Positions 44,753 through 55,257 of a stretch of DNA of 64,000 nucleotides are shown here, piece after piece. This DNA comes from Aestuariibaculum sediminum (GTDB taxonomy: Bacteria; Bacteroidota; Bacteroidia; Flavobacteriales; Flavobacteriaceae): positions 289,926 through 353,925 of the forward strand of contig NZ_JACVXB010000004.1 in assembly GCF_014596945.1 (NCBI RefSeq), written 5' to 3'. The position numbers and the translations under genes were made by a program. The notes beneath the pieces are model-generated. The model did not search any database, was not told where the DNA came from, and saw only the letters and a list, made by a program, of their open reading frames with translations. Position 1 is the first letter of the stretch. The number at the start of each line of letters is the position of its first letter.

Positions 44753-45063
44753 AAGTATAAGTAGGTTTAATTTTAAAATTTTAATGTTCTATAGATAGAT
44801 ACGGGCATTTTTGGTTTTGGGGCTTTACAAATGTAAAAATAATTAATTTTTATTTTATATAACGAGTGTTTTCTTTAAAGCTATATGTGAGTGGTTTTAA
44901 ATCAGTAGTTTTTTTCGTTTGCAAAATACTTTTGTAAGAAAATAATTCAAATCACATTGTTGCTTTACTTAAATTTAATGTTGCCCTTAAAACGCGACAG
45001 CGTTAACAATATTGTTAACGCTGTCACGGCTGTTATTCTAAATAATCTTTATTGCAGGTTTAA
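44753..45063. other. Intergenic region between the deoC paralog and clpB
   Basis: Both flanking genes are on the minus strand. It holds the clpB terminator hairpin (44993-45028) and presumably the promoter of the deoC-like gene, though no TAnnTTTG box was identified with confidence. Confidence 0.5.
44993..45028 (-). terminator. Strong hairpin downstream of clpB
   Basis: 30-bp perfect palindrome (44996-45025; half-site GACAGCGTTAACAAT) that extends on the minus strand to an 18-bp arm with one G-T pair, followed by TTTT. It lies about 38 bases after the clpB stop. Confidence 0.7.
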
Positions 45064-47670
45064 TTAAAGTTCTTCAGCAATTAAATTATTTTGATTTCTA
45101 AAGACTAATTGTTCGTCAAACGCATCGAGTAAGATAATACTATCAGTGGTGATTTTTCCTGCTAGAATTTCTTTACTTAATGCATTTAAAACTTCTTTTT
45201 GAATGACACGTTTAACCGGACGTGCACCGTATTCCGGATTATATCCTTTATCGGCCAAATAATCGATGGCTTCAGAGGTTGCATCAAAAGTAATCCCTTG
45301 TTTATTAATCATTTTCGTGATATTTTTTATTTGCAATCCTACGATATCTCTTATATTTTCTTTTGTTAAAGGAGTAAACATAATAGTGTCATCAATTCTG
45401 TTTAAAAACTCAGGTCTAACGCTTTGTTTGAGTAACGCTAGTACTTCAATTTTAGCTGTTTCGATAGCGGAATTAATATCTTTGGTGGCTTCAAAACGAT
45501 CTTGAATAATCTGGCTACCTAGATTCGAGGTCATGATTATTATAGTGTTTTTAAAGTCGGCTATGCGTCCCTTATTATCGGTTAAATGACCTTCGTCAAG
45601 CACTTGTAATAAAATATTGAAGGTATCTGGATGTGCCTTTTCAATTTCATCAAGTAAAACAACAGAATAAGGTTTGCGTCGAACAGCTTCTGTGAGTTGG
45701 CCACCTTCATCGTAGCCTACATATCCAGGAGGTGCACCAACTAATCTGCTTACTGCATGGCGCTCCTGGTATTCGCTCATGTCAATTCTGGTCATCGCGT
45801 TTTCATCATCAAACAAGTATTCGGCTAAAGCTTTTGCTAATTCGGTTTTACCCACACCTGTTGTTCCTAAAAATAAGAACGTACCTATCGGTTTTTGAGG
45901 GTTTTGTAATCCTGCACGGCTTCGACGTACAGCGTCGCTTACGGCTTCAATTGCTTCTTCCTGCCCTACAACACGCTTATGTAACTCATCTTCTAATTTT
46001 AATAATTTTTCACGTTCACTTTGAAGCATTTTGGTAACTGGAATACCTGTCCATTTAGCAACCACTTCGGCAATGTCATCGTATGTTACTTCTTCCTTTA
46101 TAAGTGAGTTTTCAGACTGCTGTTGTAATTGTTTTTGAAGGTTTTCCAATTGTTCTTGAGCTTCCTTAATTTTTCCGTATCGCAATTCGGCTACTTTGCC
46201 ATAATCTCCATCACGCTCTGCGCGTTCAGCTTCTAATTTGAAATTTTCAATATTCTGCTTAGTATTTTGAATATTGTCTACAACTTCTTTTTCGCTTTTC
46301 CACTTCGCATTGATTTCATTGCGTTGTTCTTTTAGGTTAGCTAAATCCGAACGAAGCGCTTTTAATTTGGTTTCGTCTTTTTCGCGCTTAATTGCTTCTA
46401 TTTCAATTTCAAGTTGCATGATTTTTCTATCTAAAACATCTAGTTCTTCTGGTTTAGAGTTGATTTCCATGCGTAATTTCGATGCGGCCTCGTCCATAAG
46501 GTCTATAGCTTTGTCGGGTAAAAAACGATTTGTAATGTATCGCTGTGATAATTCTACAGCGCCAATAATAGCTTCGTCTTTTATGCGAACTTTATGGTGA
46601 GTTTCGTATTTTTCCTTAATACCGCGTAAAATTGAAATAGCACTTTCGGTGTCTGGCTCATCAACCATTACCTTTTGGAAACGACGCTCTAAAGCTTTGT
46701 CTTTTTCGAAATATTTTTGATATTCATCGAGGGTGGTAGCGCCTATTGCCCGCAATTCGCCACGAGCCAAAGCTGGTTTTAAAATATTAGCCGCATCCAT
46801 AGCACCTTCGCCTTTACCTGCACCGACTAATGTATGAATTTCATCAATGAATAAAACGATATCACCATCACTTGTTGTAACTTCTTTTACAACGGCTTTA
46901 AGACGTTCTTCAAATTCTCCTTTATATTTTGCACCGGCAATTAAAGCGCCCATGTCCAAGGCAAAGATTTGTTTATCTACTAGGTTTTCGGGTATATCTC
47001 CGTCAATAATTCTATGTGCTAATCCCTCGGCGATAGCAGTTTTACCCGTACCTGGCTCGCCAACTAAAATTGGATTATTTTTTGTACGACGAGATAGAAT
47101 TTGAAGTATTCTACGAATTTCTTCGTCCCGACCAATTACCGGATCTAGTTTGCCATCTTTAGCTAATTGATTTAAATTTTTCGCGTATTTATTTAATGAA
47201 TTATAGGTGTCTTCCTGACTTTGAGAAGTAACACGGTCGCCTTTCCTTAATTCTTCAATAGCTGCTTTTAAATCCTTTTCAGTTACCCCTTGATCTTTTA
47301 GCATTTGGGCAATCTTACTGTTTGATTTAAAAACCGCAAGAATTAGATGTTCGACAGACACGTAATCATCATTCATTTTTTTAGCTATTAAGGCGGCTTC
47401 ATTTAGAGTTTTTCCGGCATTGCGAGATAACATGATGTCGCCGCCAGATACTTTAGGGAAACTTTCTAGTTGTTTGTCTAAAGTCTGTTCTAGTATTGAA
47501 ACGTTTACGTTTAATTTTTTTAAAATATATGGTAACACGTTTTCGTCAACATTGAAAATTGCTTTAAAAATATGCTCGTTTTCAATTTGTTGATGGCCTA
47601 TGCCCTGAGCAATTTGTTGTGCTTGCTGTAAGGCTTCTTGTGATTTTATTGTATAGTTATTAAAGTTCAT
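45064..47670 (-). CDS. clpB: Disaggregase chaperone ClpB
   Basis: 868-aa Hsp100 protein. N-terminal Clp repeats (about 1-145), AAA-1 with GEPGTGKTA, the middle coiled-coil (about 410-525, rich in Glu, Lys and Gln), AAA-2 with GTTGVGKTE, and a C-terminal domain with [15 protein letters not shown]. It works with DnaK to dissolve aggregates. It is divergent from the cbpA-cbpM pair, another chaperone set. Confidence 0.97.
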   Translation of the reverse strand: MNFNNYTIKSQEALQQAQQIAQGIGHQQIENEHIFKAIFNVDENVLPYILKKLNVNVSILEQTLDKQLESFPKVSGGDIMLSRNAGKTLNEAALIAKKMNDDYVSVEHLILAVFKSNSKIAQMLKDQGVTEKDLKAAIEELRKGDRVTSQSQEDTYNSLNKYAKNLNQLAKDGKLDPVIGRDEEIRRILQILSRRTKNNPILVGEPGTGKTAIAEGLAHRIIDGDIPENLVDKQIFALDMGALIAGAKYKGEFEERLKAVVKEVTTSDGDIVLFIDEIHTLVGAGKGEGAMDAANILKPALARGELRAIGATTLDEYQKYFEKDKALERRFQKVMVDEPDTESAISILRGIKEKYETHHKVRIKDEAIIGAVELSQRYITNRFLPDKAIDLMDEAASKLRMEINSKPEELDVLDRKIMQLEIEIEAIKREKDETKLKALRSDLANLKEQRNEINAKWKSEKEVVDNIQNTKQNIENFKLEAERAERDGDYGKVAELRYGKIKEAQEQLENLQKQLQQQSENSLIKEEVTYDDIAEVVAKWTGIPVTKMLQSEREKLLKLEDELHKRVVGQEEAIEAVSDAVRRSRAGLQNPQKPIGTFLFLGTTGVGKTELAKALAEYLFDDENAMTRIDMSEYQERHAVSRLVGAPPGYVGYDEGGQLTEAVRRKPYSVVLLDEIEKAHPDTFNILLQVLDEGHLTDNKGRIADFKNTIIIMTSNLGSQIIQDRFEATKDINSAIETAKIEVLALLKQSVRPEFLNRIDDTIMFTPLTKENIRDIVGLQIKNITKMINKQGITFDATSEAIDYLADKGYNPEYGARPVKRVIQKEVLNALSKEILAGKITTDSIILLDAFDEQLVFRNQNNLIAEEL

Positions 47671-47732
47671 AATTTCTTAAATTGCATTTGTTTATTTCTT
47701 TAATTCAAAATTCTTACCATTCAAAATACGCC

Positions 47733-47743
47733 GACAAAATGTC
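47733..47743. promoter_or_regulatory. Possible operator upstream of clpB
   Basis: GACA-N3-TGTC inverted repeat in the 288-base divergent region, 63 bases before the clpB start. Stress regulation of clpB is expected, but this motif is not tied to a known regulator here. Confidence 0.3.
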
Positions 47744-47958
47744 TTGTTTTTCTTTTTTAAGCATGACGATTCGGCATACATGAGTGCTTTTGTAGAGTTT
47801 ATACCGTATACTATAGAATTTACAATTTTTAAAATCTTAAATAGAATTATTTAAGTTGTTTTTTTTGAAAAGGTATCTTTATAGAGGTATTGATTTAGCT
47901 TTTAATAATTTGTATTTTTAAACATCGAGTTTAAAAAAAAGAATTCAATGCAAGCCTT

Positions 47959-48888
47959 ATGAAGTATATAGACTATTATAAAACCTTAGGTCTGGATAAA
48001 TCGGCATCTACAGCGGAGATAAAGAAAGCTTACAGAAAACTCGCTAGAAAATACCATCCGGATATAAACCCGAATGACGCCGATGCCAAGCAAAAGTTTC
48101 AGTTAATTAATGAAGCGAATGAAGTGCTTAGTGACCCGGAAAAAAGAAAAAAGTACGATAAGTACGGAAAAGATTGGGAGCATGCCGAAGCTTATGAAAA
48201 GGCTCAAAAAGAGCGGGGAAACAAAGGGGATGGATTTAATCAGGGTGGTTTTTCCGAAGGTAATTACGAAAGGTATACGTCTTCGGGTTTTGATGAAAGT
48301 GATTTTTCCGATTTTTTTAATACCATGTTTGGAGGTGGGGCTGGAGCAGGCGGTTTTTCGCGAGGACGCTCTGTAAAATTCAGAGGGCAAGATTTAAATG
48401 CTTCTTTGAATTTATCGCTAAACGATGTGTATACTACACAGAAACAGGTGTTAAACTTAAATGGTAAAAGTATTAGAATTACCATACCTGCGGGAGTTGA
48501 AAATGGACAAACGATAAAAATTAAAGGTCATGGAGGAGTAGGTGTAAATGGTGGCCCTAACGGTGATTTATATATCACCTTTAATATAGCTCCCGATGAT
48601 AATTTTAAACGTGATGCCGCCAATTTGTATACAGAACATTATATTGATTTGTATACTGCTGTTTTAGGAGGAGAAGTAATTGTTAATACGTTTAAGGATA
48701 AAGTAAAATTAACAGTTAAACCAGGAACCCAAAACGAAACAAAAGTACGATTAAAAGGCAAGGGGTTTCCTGTTTATAAACGTGATGGTGAGTTTGGTGA
48801 TTTATATATTACTTACAAAGTTAGGATACCAACAAATTTAACTCCAGAGCAGAAAGAATTATTTGTTAAACTTTCAAAGTTAGATTAA
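47959..48888 (+). CDS. cbpA: CbpA-type DnaJ co-chaperone
   Basis: 309 aa: J domain (residues 4-68) with the HPD triad ([10 protein letters not shown]), a Gly/Phe-rich linker (about 80-130) and two C-terminal substrate-binding domains without the zinc-finger cysteines of DnaJ. This is the CbpA layout. The next gene, 1 base after, is its CbpM-like modulator. Confidence 0.93.
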   Translation: MKYIDYYKTLGLDKSASTAEIKKAYRKLARKYHPDINPNDADAKQKFQLINEANEVLSDPEKRKKYDKYGKDWEHAEAYEKAQKERGNKGDGFNQGGFSEGNYERYTSSGFDESDFSDFFNTMFGGGAGAGGFSRGRSVKFRGQDLNASLNLSLNDVYTTQKQVLNLNGKSIRITIPAGVENGQTIKIKGHGGVGVNGGPNGDLYITFNIAPDDNFKRDAANLYTEHYIDLYTAVLGGEVIVNTFKDKVKLTVKPGTQNETKVRLKGKGFPVYKRDGEFGDLYITYKVRIPTNLTPEQKELFVKLSKLD

Positions 48889-48889
48889 A

Positions 48890-49180
48890 ATGAAAGAGAC
48901 TGTTTTAATAAGTATACAAGACATTATGGAGCACCATAGTCTTGATGTCGATTTTATAGATGCTATTGAAAACTATCAATTGGTTACCTTTGTCGTTCAA
49001 AAATCGAGTAAATATATTCGAGAAGATGACATGCCACGCTTGGAGCAAATTATTAGGTTGCATTATGATTTAGAAATCAACATGGCAGGCATAGAAGTTA
49101 TAAAGCATATGCTCGATAAAATGGAAGGGCTTCACGATACAATCAGGAAATTACAAAACAAATTAAACAGGTACGAGTAA
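48890..49180 (+). CDS. cbpM: CbpM-like chaperone modulator
   Basis: 96-aa MerR-like helical protein (LISIQDIMEHHSLDVDFIDAIENYQLV; DMPRLEQIIRLHYDLEINMAGIEVIKHMLDKM) with a C-terminal coiled coil. CbpM binds the J domain of CbpA and restrains it. Adjacent to cbpA with a 1-base gap, which strongly supports the pairing. Confidence 0.88.
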   Translation: MKETVLISIQDIMEHHSLDVDFIDAIENYQLVTFVVQKSSKYIREDDMPRLEQIIRLHYDLEINMAGIEVIKHMLDKMEGLHDTIRKLQNKLNRYE

Positions 49181-49223
49181 GGTTTTCTTTTTATAGCGAC
49201 TTAGGACTTAGAAAAATAAATTT

Positions 49224-49613
49224 ATGGGAATATTTAATAAGTTATTTAATGGCTCTTCAAACGAAAATGAAGACTTAAATTTAAAATGGATTGAGTTAAA
49301 TGAAAAAAAACAGTTAGAAAATATTAAAACCAAATCGACGAGCAAGCCTCAAATTATTTTTAAACATTCTACACGATGTGGTATTAGTCGTATGGTGAAA
49401 AGACAGTTTGAAACTCAATATAATTTAAACGAACAAGAAGCGGACTTGTATGTGCTCGATCTTCTTAATTATCGTGATATATCGAATTTAATTGCTGAAA
49501 ATTTCAATGTTTTTCATGAGTCCCCTCAGTTAATAGCTGTGAAAAATGGTGAAGTGGTAAAACATGCATCACATGGGCAAATTTTAGATTTAGAGTTGTC
49601 TAAACTGGTTTAG
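49224..49613 (+). CDS. Bacilliredoxin-like protein (BrxC/YtxJ family)
   Basis: 129-aa thioredoxin-fold protein of the YtxJ family, which removes bacillithiol from oxidised proteins. The active-site segment is HSTRCGISRMVKRQF with Cys49-region single cysteine; Bacillus members have CPIS, so Arg precedes the Cys here. SPQLIAVKNGEVV with the cis-proline loop is typical. It follows cbpM by 43 bases and may share its transcript. Confidence 0.82.
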   Translation: MGIFNKLFNGSSNENEDLNLKWIELNEKKQLENIKTKSTSKPQIIFKHSTRCGISRMVKRQFETQYNLNEQEADLYVLDLLNYRDISNLIAENFNVFHESPQLIAVKNGEVVKHASHGQILDLELSKLV

Positions 49614-49744
49614 ACAGAAGATTGAAATTTTTCCAGGAGTTGGAGTGTGCCATTGAAAATTTATATATTTAAAGTTAAATTCTAACTTGGTATATTATAA
49701 GGTTACTGAGTTATCACCGGTTATTAATCTTTAAGAATTGAATT

Positions 49745-50140
49745 TTGTACAGACGACAGTATTTATTTGTTTACGGTACATTATTGCAAGATTGTAATAA
49801 TGAAATGTCACAATTTTTACAGAAGCATGCTGAAATTGTTGGTCATGGCTACTTTTGTGGTAAATTGTATGATGTAGATGAGTTTCCTGGCGCTATTTTA
49901 AGTGAAGATTTTTCAAAAAAGGTTTATGGTAATATTTATAAATTATCAAATCCAGAATTGGTTTTTAAAGTGTTAGATGAATATGAAGGCATAGGAGCAG
50001 AGCAAACCGATTTGGATTTGTTTAAGCGTGTAAAAGTTGAAGCGTTTACGGAAGCAGGTCATACCTTAAAAACTTGGGTGTATATTTATAACTTACCAAC
50101 TAATCAATTAAGATTAATTCCTTCTGGACGTTATATATAA
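49745..50140 (+). CDS. Gamma-glutamylcyclotransferase-like protein, TTG start
   Basis: 131 aa of the GGCT/AIG2 fold: YLFVYGTLL near the N-terminus, KLYDVDEFPGAI, and the catalytic-type glutamate in LDEYEGI. There is no ATG before the VYGTLL strand and a stop codon lies just upstream, so translation must begin at TTG 49745. Enzymes of this fold release 5-oxoproline from gamma-glutamyl compounds, which would feed the PxpABC enzyme encoded 8 kb away; the link is an inference. Confidence 0.85.
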   Translation: MYRRQYLFVYGTLLQDCNNEMSQFLQKHAEIVGHGYFCGKLYDVDEFPGAILSEDFSKKVYGNIYKLSNPELVFKVLDEYEGIGAEQTDLDLFKRVKVEAFTEAGHTLKTWVYIYNLPTNQLRLIPSGRYI

Positions 50141-50278
50141 TTCGATATCTAAAACCAGTTTCCATAAATCCAATGGTTGCTTTATATGATGCGGTTTTAA
50201 AATTTCAAATGTTGTTAGTTTTGAAAATTAACATTCTAAGTAAAATTTCATTTCTTTGCAAGCTGTTTAAACCCTATT

Positions 50279-51964
50279 ATGTCTAAGTTTACCCAATCTT
50301 TATTTCATCCATTACCTAATGATAAAAAAGTAGCTTTACCAAAAAAGTTTACTTTTCCATTTTACTATCAGCCACATGCTTTATGTATCGAAGCTGCTAA
50401 TGATTTGCAGTCTTATTTGGAGTCTCAAAGGGATTTTATTCATAATTTTGGGTTAAACCCTAAGCTAGACGGATTGATAATTGGTAAAATGTTTGGTGTT
50501 ATGGTTGTTGAAGATCAGGATGGGGATTTAGGGTATTTAGCAGCATTTTCAGGTAAACTAGCCGAAAGTAATTATTTGAAAGGTTTTGTGCCTCCCATTT
50601 TTAATACTTTAAATATTGAAGGGTTTTATAAAAAAGGAGAAGCCAAATTGAATGCTATTAATCGGAAAATAGAAGCCTTAGAGTCCGCTTCAGAGTTAAA
50701 ATTGGCTTATGAGTTATTGGAATCTTCCCAAATTTCTGCAGAAAAAGAAATTAAAGATTTTAAGATATTCATGAAAGCTCAAAAGAAAATACGAGACAAG
50801 AAACGCGATGAGTCAAAAGGTATTTTATCCGATAAGGAATTTCAGAAACTGTTCAACGAACTAAAAGAGCAAAGTATAAGCTATCAATTAAAATTGAAGT
50901 ATTTAAAAGTTGATCAGCAAAAAAAAATTGGGCAAGCCCAGCAAGAATTAAATGCCTTGTTAAAGCCTATTCAGGATTTAAAAAATAAAAGAGCCAATCA
51001 GTCAGCTAAATTGCAACGGCGCATACATGAACAATATTCCTTTTTTAATGCTAAGGGAGAAAAGAAGGATTTGCTAACTATTTTTAAGGACACAAATTCC
51101 CCAATTCCTCCAGCTGGTTCTGGAGAATGTGCTGCGCCTAAATTGTTTCAATATGCTTACGAAAATAACTACAGACCTATAGCTATGGCTGAATTCTGGT
51201 GGGGGGCATCGCCAAAATCGGAAGTGCGTAAACATAAACAGTTTTATCCGTCGTGTCGCAGCAAATGTGAACCTATCTTAGGACACATGATGCAAGGTTT
51301 GGAGGTTGATGATAATCCTATTGAACAAGCGATCACATTTCAAGGAAAATTAGAAATTGTGTATGAAGACGACTATTTACTATTGGTAAATAAGCCTCAT
51401 GAATTTTTATCGGTGCCAGGCAAAACGCAATCGGAATCTGTTTACACCAAAATGAAAACGTATTTACCAAAAGCTAAAGGTCCTCTTTTAGTACATCGCT
51501 TAGATATGTCTACCTCTGGGTTGTTATTGATAGCTAAAAACGAACGCATTCACAAGAACTTACAGCGACAGTTTATTGAGCGCTCGGTGAAAAAAAGATA
51601 TGTCGCCTTGTTAGATGGTGAATTAAAATCAGAATCAGGAAGAATAGAATTGCCACTTCGAGTAGATTTAGATAATCGACCCCAGCAATTAGTATGTTAT
51701 GAACATGGAAAGCCTGCCGTAACTAATTATGAAGTTAAAGCAATCGAAAATGGTAAAACCCGAATCTATTTTTATCCTATTACCGGACGCACCCATCAGC
51801 TTAGGGTTCATGCGGCTCATGCTCAAGGCTTGCGTATGCCAATTGTAGGTGACGATTTATATGGGGTGAAATCAGACCGTTTGCATTTGCATGCAGAAAT
51901 GCTTTGTTTTACGCATCCGATTTCTAAACAGGCACTTACTATAACCTGCGAAGCTCCATTTTAA
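50279..51964 (+). CDS. RluA-family RNA pseudouridine synthase with long N-terminal domain
   Basis: 561 aa. The C-terminal 210 residues form the catalytic domain with HRLDMSTSG (Asp409 is the nucleophile), LDGEL and GRTHQLRVHAA. The first 340 residues are an extension with a coiled-coil region (about 115-245) and a cysteine-containing segment (GSGECAAPKLFQYAYENNYRPIAMAEFWWG; CRSKCEP). Long proteins of this form occur in Bacteroidota and some gammaproteobacteria. The RNA target cannot be predicted. Confidence 0.9.
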   Translation: MSKFTQSLFHPLPNDKKVALPKKFTFPFYYQPHALCIEAANDLQSYLESQRDFIHNFGLNPKLDGLIIGKMFGVMVVEDQDGDLGYLAAFSGKLAESNYLKGFVPPIFNTLNIEGFYKKGEAKLNAINRKIEALESASELKLAYELLESSQISAEKEIKDFKIFMKAQKKIRDKKRDESKGILSDKEFQKLFNELKEQSISYQLKLKYLKVDQQKKIGQAQQELNALLKPIQDLKNKRANQSAKLQRRIHEQYSFFNAKGEKKDLLTIFKDTNSPIPPAGSGECAAPKLFQYAYENNYRPIAMAEFWWGASPKSEVRKHKQFYPSCRSKCEPILGHMMQGLEVDDNPIEQAITFQGKLEIVYEDDYLLLVNKPHEFLSVPGKTQSESVYTKMKTYLPKAKGPLLVHRLDMSTSGLLLIAKNERIHKNLQRQFIERSVKKRYVALLDGELKSESGRIELPLRVDLDNRPQQLVCYEHGKPAVTNYEVKAIENGKTRIYFYPITGRTHQLRVHAAHAQGLRMPIVGDDLYGVKSDRLHLHAEMLCFTHPISKQALTITCEAPF

Positions 51965-51988
51965 TTTTTTTTAAGAAAGGAGGCTATG

Positions 51989-52474
51989 TTATTCAACTAC
52001 TGCTGAAGCTACTTCTCGATGTAGTTTCCATTTACCATCGGTTTTATCTTTTTTAAGTATAACCAAAAAGGTGTCTTCGAGTTCTATGGGTTCACCGTTT
52101 GCATTTGTGTAGTAAACATTACTGGTTCCAAAGTCGTATGCAACAGAGTCGCTCACAATAACGGTTTCCTGTGGTCGCATAATTATGCTATCGTAACTAA
52201 ATTGCCCCATGGGTTTTTCTCGTATTCGCTTGTATTCCAGCCAGTCTTCGCTACCTGGCGAAACTCCTTTCATATCATGTGTAGCGTATTGTTTTAAATC
52301 GCTGTATCGCTTTTCTTTGATAGCTTGCTCAAATCCATGTCTTGTTTGTTCTATAGACTTTAATTCGGCTTCAATATCTATTTTTTTAGTAACTGATTTA
52401 TCTTTAAGTGGTTCCTGTTGTTTGCAAGCTTGAAAATTTATGCCTACTAGAATGAGAAAAAGTACATATTTCAT
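51989..52474 (-). CDS. SnoaL/DUF4440-like lipoprotein
   Basis: 161 aa with a lipoprotein signal (VGINFQAC, Cys16). The remainder has the cone-shaped NTF2-like pattern of DUF4440: a helix LKSIEQTRHGFEQAIKEKRYSDLKQYATHDMKGVSPG followed by strands ending in FLVILKKDKTDGKWKLHREVAS. No catalytic activity can be assigned. It lies 39 bases downstream of the NmrA-type gene on the same strand. Confidence 0.75.
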   Translation of the reverse strand: MKYVLFLILVGINFQACKQQEPLKDKSVTKKIDIEAELKSIEQTRHGFEQAIKEKRYSDLKQYATHDMKGVSPGSEDWLEYKRIREKPMGQFSYDSIIMRPQETVIVSDSVAYDFGTSNVYYTNANGEPIELEDTFLVILKKDKTDGKWKLHREVASAVVE

Positions 52475-52513
52475 AATTTAATGTTTAAGTGGTTTTAAAA
52501 CTTAAGAGCATTT

Positions 52514-53464
52514 TTATTCAATTGGTATACGTGAGGCGTTTAGAGATAACCATTTGTCGAAGTTTTGTAGCTCTGGGTTAAGTTCTAATGAAAATTGTAC
52601 ATCGCGAACTTTGTTAAAATCATCATTAAAATCACGTTTAAACTGAAACATATTACCTAAATCATCGGCTCCCGGGAAATCAAAATTCCGATAAGTTTCT
52701 GGGCTCACATTATTATAAATGACATTTATATTTAGGCTTTTAGATAATTTTTGAGCCATATCTTTGCCACTTAATTTTTCTCCTGCTATGCCAATGGTTT
52801 TATTTATAGTATCTTCTCCTTTTTTAAAGATTCCGTAAACGCATTTACCGATGTCTTCAGCAGCGATACCTGCCAGAGTTTTATCATCCATTGGGAATGT
52901 TATATAATAATTTGAATCTTCACCTTTTTGAGGTCCCATGCCAAAATATATTAGATTATCCCAGTAAAACGATGTTCTTAAAAATGTTACAGGAAGATTA
53001 GCATCAGTAAAAAGTGAATCTGCGGCACCTTTACCATCAAAATGAGGAACTTTGTATTTGCCTTGTAGTGTTGGTATTTGGTCACTATTTAGTGGAACCC
53101 AATTTCTTGTGTCTTCTAGGGTTGACCAAATAATGTGTTTTAGGTTAGCGTCTTTGGCTGCATTAATAAAATCTTTGACTTCGTCATATTCTTTATCGGC
53201 AGAAAAATGCTCCCAAAAGAAAGTCACAAAATAAGCGCCATAAGCACCGTTCAATGCATGTTTCATGCTTTCTGGGGCGTCAATATTGGCTTCCATTACT
53301 TCGGCGCCTAAATCGGCAAGGGCTTTAGCTTTATCTGAGTTTTTGTTTCTGGTAATTGCCCTAGGGGTAAAATCAGAGTTTTGATCTGATAAAATAGCAC
53401 GCACCAATCCGCCACCCTGAGCGCCGGTAGCTCCAAATACGGTAATAATTTTTTTATTTTCCAT
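52514..53464 (-). CDS. NmrA-family NAD(P)-binding protein
   Basis: 316-aa atypical short-chain dehydrogenase. Rossmann motif VFGATGAQGGGLVRA (9-23) binds NAD(P); the classical catalytic Tyr-x-x-x-Lys is not clear, as expected for NmrA/HSCARG proteins that sense the redox ratio or act as reductases. IEANIDAPESMKHAL, KHIIWSTLED and RTSFYWDNLIYFG follow family patterns. Substrate unknown. Confidence 0.85.
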   Translation of the reverse strand: MENKKIITVFGATGAQGGGLVRAILSDQNSDFTPRAITRNKNSDKAKALADLGAEVMEANIDAPESMKHALNGAYGAYFVTFFWEHFSADKEYDEVKDFINAAKDANLKHIIWSTLEDTRNWVPLNSDQIPTLQGKYKVPHFDGKGAADSLFTDANLPVTFLRTSFYWDNLIYFGMGPQKGEDSNYYITFPMDDKTLAGIAAEDIGKCVYGIFKKGEDTINKTIGIAGEKLSGKDMAQKLSKSLNINVIYNNVSPETYRNFDFPGADDLGNMFQFKRDFNDDFNKVRDVQFSLELNPELQNFDKWLSLNASRIPIE

Positions 53465-53647
53465 TTGTTAGTTTTTTTAAGGCATAACGCTTTAAATAAG
53501 TTAAGAAATGGGCGGGGTATTTTTATTACGTAGAATTCTAAAGGTAATGAAAATATGTAGTAAAAACAACAGTTAAATACTGATGTTTAACAAGTTATAT
53601 TCATGTTTATATAGATAAGAGTATTGAAATATTAGAAATGAATAAAA

Positions 53648-54937
53648 TTAAAGACTGGCAATGTCTGTTGCATGGTTGTTTATTGGCTTTTGATAAACCT
53701 TTAAAACAATTTCTTTAAGTTCAGGAATAACATTGGAAGCAATTCTAGAGTGACTGTTAAGTAGTACACAAATACCTAAGTCGTCTTCAGGGAAAAGAGC
53801 TATTTCATTTCTGAAATTGTTAACGCTACCTCCGTGATGAATAATTGTTTTTTCTTGTTTTGTATTTTTTTCAGCATATTTATGTATACGCCAACCAAAT
53901 CCGTAATACGATTTTAAATGCCCTGGCCATCGCTGATAATATTTACTACGACCACCAATTTCAACAAAGGGATTAAAAGCATCAAATAGAGCATTTTTAT
54001 CCATTATTTCTGGATTATGTCCTAGTAAAAAGCGCATCCATTTCGCCATATCTAAAGCACTGGCATTAATTCCGCCCGCAGCTATAGCGTTATAGTATTT
54101 GTTGGTTAGTTTTATAGGTTTCCAACCTCTTGTTCGTTTTATATGAGGGAAAGCAACGTTGTCTGAATGCGTTAAGGTTTCGTGATCCATACAAATAGAA
54201 TGCATGCCTAAAGGTTTAAAAAAACGATTTATTAGAGCTGATGTAATGTCCTGACCTGTTTCTTTACGAATAACTTCCCCACAAAGGGCGAACATGGCAT
54301 TTTGGTAACTATACATAGATCCAGGGGTGCTAACCGGTGTTACTTCTTTAAACCGATTTGCAATTTCCATAAGAGGTAATCCCGCCTCAACTAGATTTGT
54401 AAAACTATGATAGGGAGTACCTGATGTATGCGAAAGAAGGTTAGCAAGGGTAATTTTATCTGTATTATTTTTGTCGCCTAACTGAAATTCAGGAATGTAA
54501 TCACTTATACGGTCCTCCCAGTGCAACAAACCTTCATCTTCAAAACTAGCAGCTAAAATTCCGGCAAACCCTTTAGATAAAGATCCTAATCTAAAAATAG
54601 TTTCGTTATCTACGTCATCATTATGTTTTGCATGCTTTTTTCCAAAGCCTTCAGAAATTACAATGGAATCACCTTTTACGATGCTTACGCCAGCGCCTAT
54701 GATGTCTCCTTTAGCAATTGCTTTTTGAAAATAATTAGATACAGCGTTTTGCAAATCCGCTTGTTGTTCTTTATACCGTTGAATTAATTGAGGGTCTATT
54801 TTTGGTTTTTTCGGTTTTATTGGAGCCTCACTAATTTCTTTTTCAGATGTATCACTAGTTTTAAACACTACCAAAATTAAGGAAGAAACAACGAGAATAA
54901 AAAGCAAAGGCTTGAAAAAGGCTTTTAGTCTTTTCAT
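53648..54937 (-). CDS. Class C beta-lactamase-fold serine hydrolase
   Basis: 429 aa with an N-terminal membrane anchor (residues 9-27) and a Lys/Pro-rich linker. The penicillin-binding fold shows SxxK at Ser119-Lys122 (GSLSKG), YQN in MYSYQNAMFAL and the third motif HHGG (IIHHGGSVNNF). Proteins of this kind include esterases, D-aminopeptidases and peptidoglycan enzymes, so beta-lactam resistance should not be assumed. The catalytic domain is predicted on the periplasmic side. Confidence 0.85.
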   Translation of the reverse strand: MKRLKAFFKPLLFILVVSSLILVVFKTSDTSEKEISEAPIKPKKPKIDPQLIQRYKEQQADLQNAVSNYFQKAIAKGDIIGAGVSIVKGDSIVISEGFGKKHAKHNDDVDNETIFRLGSLSKGFAGILAASFEDEGLLHWEDRISDYIPEFQLGDKNNTDKITLANLLSHTSGTPYHSFTNLVEAGLPLMEIANRFKEVTPVSTPGSMYSYQNAMFALCGEVIRKETGQDITSALINRFFKPLGMHSICMDHETLTHSDNVAFPHIKRTRGWKPIKLTNKYYNAIAAGGINASALDMAKWMRFLLGHNPEIMDKNALFDAFNPFVEIGGRSKYYQRWPGHLKSYYGFGWRIHKYAEKNTKQEKTIIHHGGSVNNFRNEIALFPEDDLGICVLLNSHSRIASNVIPELKEIVLKVYQKPINNHATDIASL

Positions 54938-55257
54938 GGTTTAAGTTAGGGGTTAAAATTGGCTGGTTAATGCAAATATACGATAAAATGTTTATTTAAT
55001 CCGATTAAGTGTTAAATAATTATAAAATCGTTTAAAAATAAAAAAAATAGTTAACTATTTATAATGAATATTATGTTTATAAATACAAACGTAAAATAAG
55101 CTAGTTATTATATTTTTCGATGATTTATTATTAGAGTTTATAGGTGAAAACTAATAATAATTTAAATCTTCAATCAACAGTACAATTTGCTGTATAGATG
55201 AGATTGTTGAGAATACAAGAAGACATCAAAAAAAAAGCCCAGATTTCTGGGCTTTTT
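54938..55257. other. Intergenic region
   Basis: Both flanking genes read on the minus strand. It contains a 16-bp perfect palindrome AAATAGTTAACTATTT (55045-55060) and the terminator at 55231-55258. No coding frame seen. Confidence 0.5.

Noticed and set aside
44996..45025. 30-bp palindrome as a dif site or replication origin
   Set aside because: No DnaA boxes or recombinase genes nearby; position and trailing T on the minus strand fit a clpB terminator better.
45266..47104. Plus-strand open frames opposite clpB
   Set aside because: Shadows of clpB, which is complete and conserved along its length.
53648..54937. Beta-lactam resistance gene
   Set aside because: The fold is shared by many esterases and peptidases; the membrane anchor and motif details do not indicate a dedicated beta-lactamase.
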